64,000 nt of DNA, taken from NCBI GenBank assembly GCA_045634305.1, contig JAZQZZ010000004.1:1-64000 (forward strand), read 5' to 3'. Shown here one piece after another: positions 60,305 through 64,000 of the stretch. Source of the stretch: HGM04593 sp045634305. Lineage in GTDB: Bacteria > Bacteroidota > Bacteroidia > Bacteroidales > Bacteroidaceae. Positions within the stretch are counted from its first letter, which is position 1, and the number at the start of each line of letters is the position of its first letter. The position numbers and the translations under genes are program-made. Below the pieces are notes generated by a model. The model did not search any database and was not told the origin of the DNA. It worked only from the letters and a program-made list of their open reading frames with translations.

Positions 60305-61735
60305 TTAGATAATTCCTAGCTGTTTTGCTTTTTCTTTTACGTATGTAGCACCAGCATTATAGCTACTATTAATTTCTCCGTTTACTACTGCTTCATTTAA
60401 CATTTTCTTGAGTATTCCGACTTGTCTTGAGGGATTTAGGTTAAGCATCTCCATGATGTCGTTACCTGTAAACTCAGATTCTTTATAAAGTTCCAGTATT
60501 ATACGTCGATTTTCTTTGTCAGAACTGATAACCTTTGTTCGAATTTCCGTCCCCTTCTTTAATTTATGACCATTGAGAGAATCTTTCAAGATGATACCAG
60601 TGAGACCATCGACGAAATTAACAAAATATACTTTCGCCAATTCGCCAGATACATTACCCTTATGAATGCTGTTTGGTGTGTATGCATTCATCGGATCCCG
60701 GTACATTTGTTTTATACTAACTATAGTAGGTTTTTCTCCATGAGCGTTTTCAATAACAATCACCTGCAATTTTCCTGTGTGATTCATATATTCATTGAGG
60801 TCATAATTCTTAAGCCATGAGATTTCTGTTTTAGGTAAGAATACAGGTATATTTTTATTAGTAAGCAGATGTAATCCTTCTTTAGTCTCATGGTCAATTG
60901 TACAATATAATCTCTTTCCAACAGGAATAAAGTTGGCAGGTTTATCTTGTATTTGTTTTAGAGACACGTAGAAACGTCTTTTCTCTGGATCTATCGAGAG
61001 AAGTTTAACTGTTAGTTTTTCACCGATTCTAAACATTGAATTTAGATTTGGCTCAGTCTCATCCCAAGAAACTTCTTTAGAAGGAAGCATCCCCTGACAT
61101 CCATTTTTCAAAGCTACTATAACTCCATGCTCAATAACCCTAGATACATGTACATCCAAAATCGCATTTCTGTAATAAATTGTGCTATCTATAGAATCCC
61201 AAGGCGAAGGAACACATTCTTTATGACTTAAGCTTATTCTATGTGCTTCCTCATCAATATCAATGACTTTAACTTTTATAGTATCATTGATGCTGACGAT
61301 TTGATTATTATCATTAACAAACTGCCATGAAAGTTCCTTTGAAGGTATAAGAACATCAATTTTGTTGTTTATGGTAACGAATACACCATAAGAAACAACA
61401 TTCTTAACAACCGCATCATAAATATCACCGACATGAATATTTTTAACTGCTTCCTGATATGCATCCTCTTTCTCTTGTTCAAGAATCTCTATTCTTGATA
61501 CAACAATATTATTGCCGAATGCATTTATCTTCAACAATTTAAAGTTTATATCTGTGTCAATAATATTTTCACCCATATCTTTCAAGTTCTGAGGAACTTG
61601 AGACCAAGGGAGAAACGCTTCGGTTCCATACACATTAACGGTCAATCCTCCTGGTATTTTTTTGAGGACTTTGCCTGTAATGGTTTCCTGGGTGTTGTAT
61701 TTTTCAAATATTTGTAACCAATTTACAGTATTCAT
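60305..61735 (-). CDS. Protein with five S1-like OB folds and a CCA-enzyme-like C-terminal module
   Basis: This is a 476-residue protein. Five consecutive S1-type RNA-binding OB folds are visible at about residues 15-85, 100-172, 190-262, 272-340 and 356-420. Folds 2 and 3 have the classic S1 pattern (VVSYGVFVTINNKIDVLIPSKELSW), while 1, 4 and 5 are degenerate. Residues ~424-476 (GNDIMEMLNLNPSRQVGILKKMLNEAVVNG) resemble the small helical end module of CCA-adding enzymes. It is expected to bind RNA. It follows the AAA+ gene by 3 bp in a tight operon. Base composition is lower in GC than the core. Confidence 0.85.
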   Translation of the reverse strand: MNTVNWLQIFEKYNTQETITGKVLKKIPGGLTVNVYGTEAFLPWSQVPQNLKDMGENIIDTDINFKLLKINAFGNNIVVSRIEILEQEKEDAYQEAVKNIHVGDIYDAVVKNVVSYGVFVTINNKIDVLIPSKELSWQFVNDNNQIVSINDTIKVKVIDIDEEAHRISLSHKECVPSPWDSIDSTIYYRNAILDVHVSRVIEHGVIVALKNGCQGMLPSKEVSWDETEPNLNSMFRIGEKLTVKLLSIDPEKRRFYVSLKQIQDKPANFIPVGKRLYCTIDHETKEGLHLLTNKNIPVFLPKTEISWLKNYDLNEYMNHTGKLQVIVIENAHGEKPTIVSIKQMYRDPMNAYTPNSIHKGNVSGELAKVYFVNFVDGLTGIILKDSLNGHKLKKGTEIRTKVISSDKENRRIILELYKESEFTGNDIMEMLNLNPSRQVGILKKMLNEAVVNGEINSSYNAGATYVKEKAKQLGII

Positions 61736-61738
61736 ATA

Positions 61739-63370
61739 TCAAATATTTTGATTGAATATATCATTGTCATTGTCTATATCTGAACCTTTGCCAAATGGAA
61801 GAGGTGTGGTCGTATCTTCAATGTCAATTGATTCTTCGTTTGCTTTCAAACTTGCAAGGCGCGCTTTGCGATCTTTAGCTTTCGAACGAAGTTGTTTAAT
61901 CTCGTTGTACATAGTTCGTGCTAATGGTACAACTAGTTTTGCCGATTCAAGCAGATGTCTTTCTTCGATTTGTCGACGATCTGGATTCTCTACATAAGAG
62001 ATGAACATTGCTTCTTTTACCGTTTCTTCGATTTCTGCACCATTGTATCCTTTTGTCTCATCAACAAGCTTGTCAAGATTCTTTATGCTATTTTGACGGA
62101 ACTTTGAAAGGTGAATCTTAAATATGTTATATCTTTCCTCTGGAGTAGGAAGATCGATAAAGAAAATTTCGTCGAAACGTCCTTTTCTTAAAAGTTCTGG
62201 AGCAAGACTTTCTATCTTATTGGCTGTAGCTACTACAAATACAGGCTTCTTTTTCTCTTGCATCCATGTCAATATAGTAGAGAAAACACGAGAATTAGTA
62301 CCACCATCACGTTCTCCACCTGATGTACTAAGTCCTTTTTCTATTTCATCTATCCATAATATACAAGGAGCAATAGCTTCAGCTGTTGCAAGCGCTTGAC
62401 GGATATTGTTTTCACTACTACCGACTTCTGCTTGAAACACTTTACCTATATCAAGTTTTAACAATGGTTGTTTCCATTCAGAAGCAATACATTTTGCAGT
62501 CAGACTTTTACCACAACCAGGTACACCTAACAATAGAATACCCTTAGGTTCTGGTAGTCCAAATTCTTTAGCTTTAAGTTCGAATGCTTTACTTCTTAAT
62601 GTAAGCCATTTTTTAAGATTCTCCAAACCACCGACAGTTTCGTTGAGTGACATGTTTACTGGTATATAATCAAGTATGCCACTTTTCTTGATAATTTGTT
62701 CTTTCTCGTTGGCAATAATTTGAACACATTCAGGTCTGTTCAGACCAACTTTTTCTTTAGCCAAACGAAAAGCCAAATCAGCCTCTGTGTCGGTTAGTCC
62801 GAGAGCTGAATCTATAATAAATTTTTCTAGATCAGGATTGATAATACAATCCTTACCTGCCACGTAGCGAAGACGTATTCGAAGGTCGTCTCTGTCTGGA
62901 AGATCTATATTAACAATTGTGATATACTTTTCTATTTCAATCGGTAATTTAGTATATGGGCCGACAAATAGAATGTGTTTATTGAAGAACTTCAACTGAG
63001 TTGCTAGTTTCCTCAACAGTTCTGGATATTTTTTTTCAGAAAAACTTGGATGGCAGTCTTCCAAAAGAAAAACTTCTGGAGTTGCGTCCTTGCGTGTTTC
63101 TATAAGTTCACGGTATATCCACTCCAATAGTGTATACGAATCCTGCGTGCTTCCCCAGGCTTCATGTGGAGTGTCAACAAGTCTGCCGCTGGAATCCTTA
63201 TCATGAATCAGTAATCCGTCAACAGCATCCCATACATTGAACTTTATGTTTTGAGAGAAGCATAGAGTCCTTAACTTTTGGGTTACTCTACCATATTCTG
63301 TTGTTGTTAAGTAAATAAGAGGAAAATTTGCTCTCATCATACTTTTTATTTCGTCAAATACATCTATCAT
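61739..63370 (-). CDS. Ycf46-like AAA+ ATPase
   Basis: This is a 543-residue protein. The N-terminal half starts IKSMMRANFPLIYLTTTEYGRV and includes VWDAVDGLL and VFLLEDCHPSF, matching the inactive first ATPase-like domain of the cyanobacterial/plastid Ycf46 family. The second half is a full AAA+ domain with Walker A GVPGCGKS, Walker B ILWIDEIEKGL, a sensor ATANKIESL, and arginine fingers in PELLRKGRFDEIF. A charged C-terminal tail follows. It lies 2 bp from the upstream gene and 3 bp from the S1 gene. It probably remodels a protein or RNP complex; no target is known. Confidence 0.9.
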   Translation of the reverse strand: MIDVFDEIKSMMRANFPLIYLTTTEYGRVTQKLRTLCFSQNIKFNVWDAVDGLLIHDKDSSGRLVDTPHEAWGSTQDSYTLLEWIYRELIETRKDATPEVFLLEDCHPSFSEKKYPELLRKLATQLKFFNKHILFVGPYTKLPIEIEKYITIVNIDLPDRDDLRIRLRYVAGKDCIINPDLEKFIIDSALGLTDTEADLAFRLAKEKVGLNRPECVQIIANEKEQIIKKSGILDYIPVNMSLNETVGGLENLKKWLTLRSKAFELKAKEFGLPEPKGILLLGVPGCGKSLTAKCIASEWKQPLLKLDIGKVFQAEVGSSENNIRQALATAEAIAPCILWIDEIEKGLSTSGGERDGGTNSRVFSTILTWMQEKKKPVFVVATANKIESLAPELLRKGRFDEIFFIDLPTPEERYNIFKIHLSKFRQNSIKNLDKLVDETKGYNGAEIEETVKEAMFISYVENPDRRQIEERHLLESAKLVVPLARTMYNEIKQLRSKAKDRKARLASLKANEESIDIEDTTTPLPFGKGSDIDNDNDIFNQNI

Positions 63371-63372
63371 AA

Positions 63373-63999
63373 TTAGGACTTAATTTTAGTAGTTGTTGTA
63401 TTCACGCGCTTATGTGTGCGCATAAAGATATCATATTCTGGTTTTTTTGTCATAATGCGATCATTTCCGAACAACCTTTGAAGGTCATCCATGGACTTGT
63501 GTGCAAGTTCATTAACATCATCTGGAAGATAGTTAGAGTCTGTAACGACTGTACCATCATTGAAGATAGAAAACACGATTTCAAAACGTTTCTCTGGCTC
63601 AGCAGGATTCTTGGTATATCCAACCATCGCAAAGCGTTCAACCTCATTTTCTTTCTTTGTATAGCGCCATATTCGTTGAAAGGTGAAACCATTACGCGAG
63701 AAAGCATCCACAACGGATTTCTTCGCATATTCAACATTTAGAGGGAAGAATGTCTCTTGCAGTTCTTCAATCAATTGCTGTCCATTGTCAAGATAGTAAC
63801 TATTATATGTAACAGTATCACCTTCAACTTTCAACACATATTCACCATACATTTCAGAAGATTGCTTTGCATCTGTAACGTAAAGAATATTGTTTTCTAC
63901 CTTATATTTCCAGCCAAGAGTTTCACAAGCCTGTTTCAGCGCATCCTGATTCATTGTCTTGGGATCCTTGATAAACTTAGAACTTTCGTATCTAGACAT
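63373..63999 (-). CDS. Ycf35 (DUF1257)-like protein, possibly with a DUF2997-like C-terminal part
   Basis: This is a 208-residue soluble protein starting MSRYESSKFI one base from the window edge; the start may be true, but more sequence is needed. Residues ~15-110 fit the DUF1257/Ycf35 pattern: an N-terminal helix with a leading MS-x-[FY], a central beta region, then YAKKSVVDAFSRNGF. Residues ~140-185 (RFEIVFSIFNDGTVVTDSNYL, then a helix ending RLFG) resemble the small DUF2997 domain. It lies 2 bp from the Ycf46-like ATPase gene, its usual partner in other bacteria as I recall. Family calls are from pattern memory. Confidence 0.65.
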   Translation of the reverse strand: MSRYESSKFIKDPKTMNQDALKQACETLGWKYKVENNILYVTDAKQSSEMYGEYVLKVEGDTVTYNSYYLDNGQQLIEELQETFFPLNVEYAKKSVVDAFSRNGFTFQRIWRYTKKENEVERFAMVGYTKNPAEPEKRFEIVFSIFNDGTVVTDSNYLPDDVNELAHKSMDDLQRLFGNDRIMTKKPEYDIFMRTHKRVNTTTTKIKS

Positions 64000-64000
64000 A

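Overview
This window is chromosomal DNA from a member of the Bacteroidota, most likely order Bacteroidales in the Bacteroidaceae/Prevotellaceae range. The evidence is a SusC/SusD pair with DUF4843 and PKD-like lipoproteins, DUF3822 and DUF5683 proteins, a GH84 and an M60 mucin-type enzyme, a single-chain ~1230-residue PurL, three secreted proteins with a type IX-like C-terminal tail, and many upstream TAnnTTTG boxes (the Bacteroidota -7 element). The species cannot be named from the window alone.

Layout. 1-3.9 kb: the 3' part of a secreted M60 metallopeptidase. 3.9-16 kb: housekeeping and transport genes (ZIP transporter, purL, a split ChrA pair, an acyltransferase, uvrA, a glycoside-hydrolase-like lipoprotein, a GNAT enzyme). 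16-24.7 kb: a sigma-like factor, an orphan protein, a large outer-membrane barrel, DUF456, a HAD hydrolase, cardiolipin synthase, a MerR regulator and an M23 peptidase. 24.9-31.4 kb: alaS, a RecD-like helicase, and a pilin-like/DUF3822/rsmD operon. 31.5-37.5 kb: a tight minus-strand operon parA-parB-DUF5683-mltD-like-relA/spoT. 37.7-46 kb: GH84, surE-lpxB, and rsfS-ftsH-cdsA. 46.2 kb: tRNA-Gln. 46.4-50.8 kb: a Cys-rich-repeat thioredoxin lipoprotein, a TlpA-like protein and a four-repeat secreted protein. 51-58 kb: SusC-SusD-DUF4843-PKD locus. 58.1-64 kb: an AT-rich accessory segment with an XRE regulator, an AlbA/Schlafen-type ATP-binding regulator, and a tightly packed operon of a Ycf35-like protein, a Ycf46-like AAA+ ATPase and a five-OB-fold S1 protein. 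That operon runs off the right edge.

Functional threads. Mucin and host-glycan handling is suggested by M60 (mucin-type peptidase), GH84 (beta-N-acetylglucosaminidase) and the nutrient-uptake SusCD locus. Envelope upkeep is carried by lpxB, cdsA, cardiolipin synthase, the M23 and MltD-like wall enzymes and ftsH. Chromosome segregation and the stringent response share one operon. The most unusual content is the Ycf35/Ycf46/S1 operon, the (CDKQDCNNK)n thioredoxin lipoprotein, and a family of structured repeats that begin directly at gene stop codons.

Start codons were re-chosen in many places where the longest frame ran upstream into promoters or repeats. All family names come from reading motifs by eye; no database search was run.
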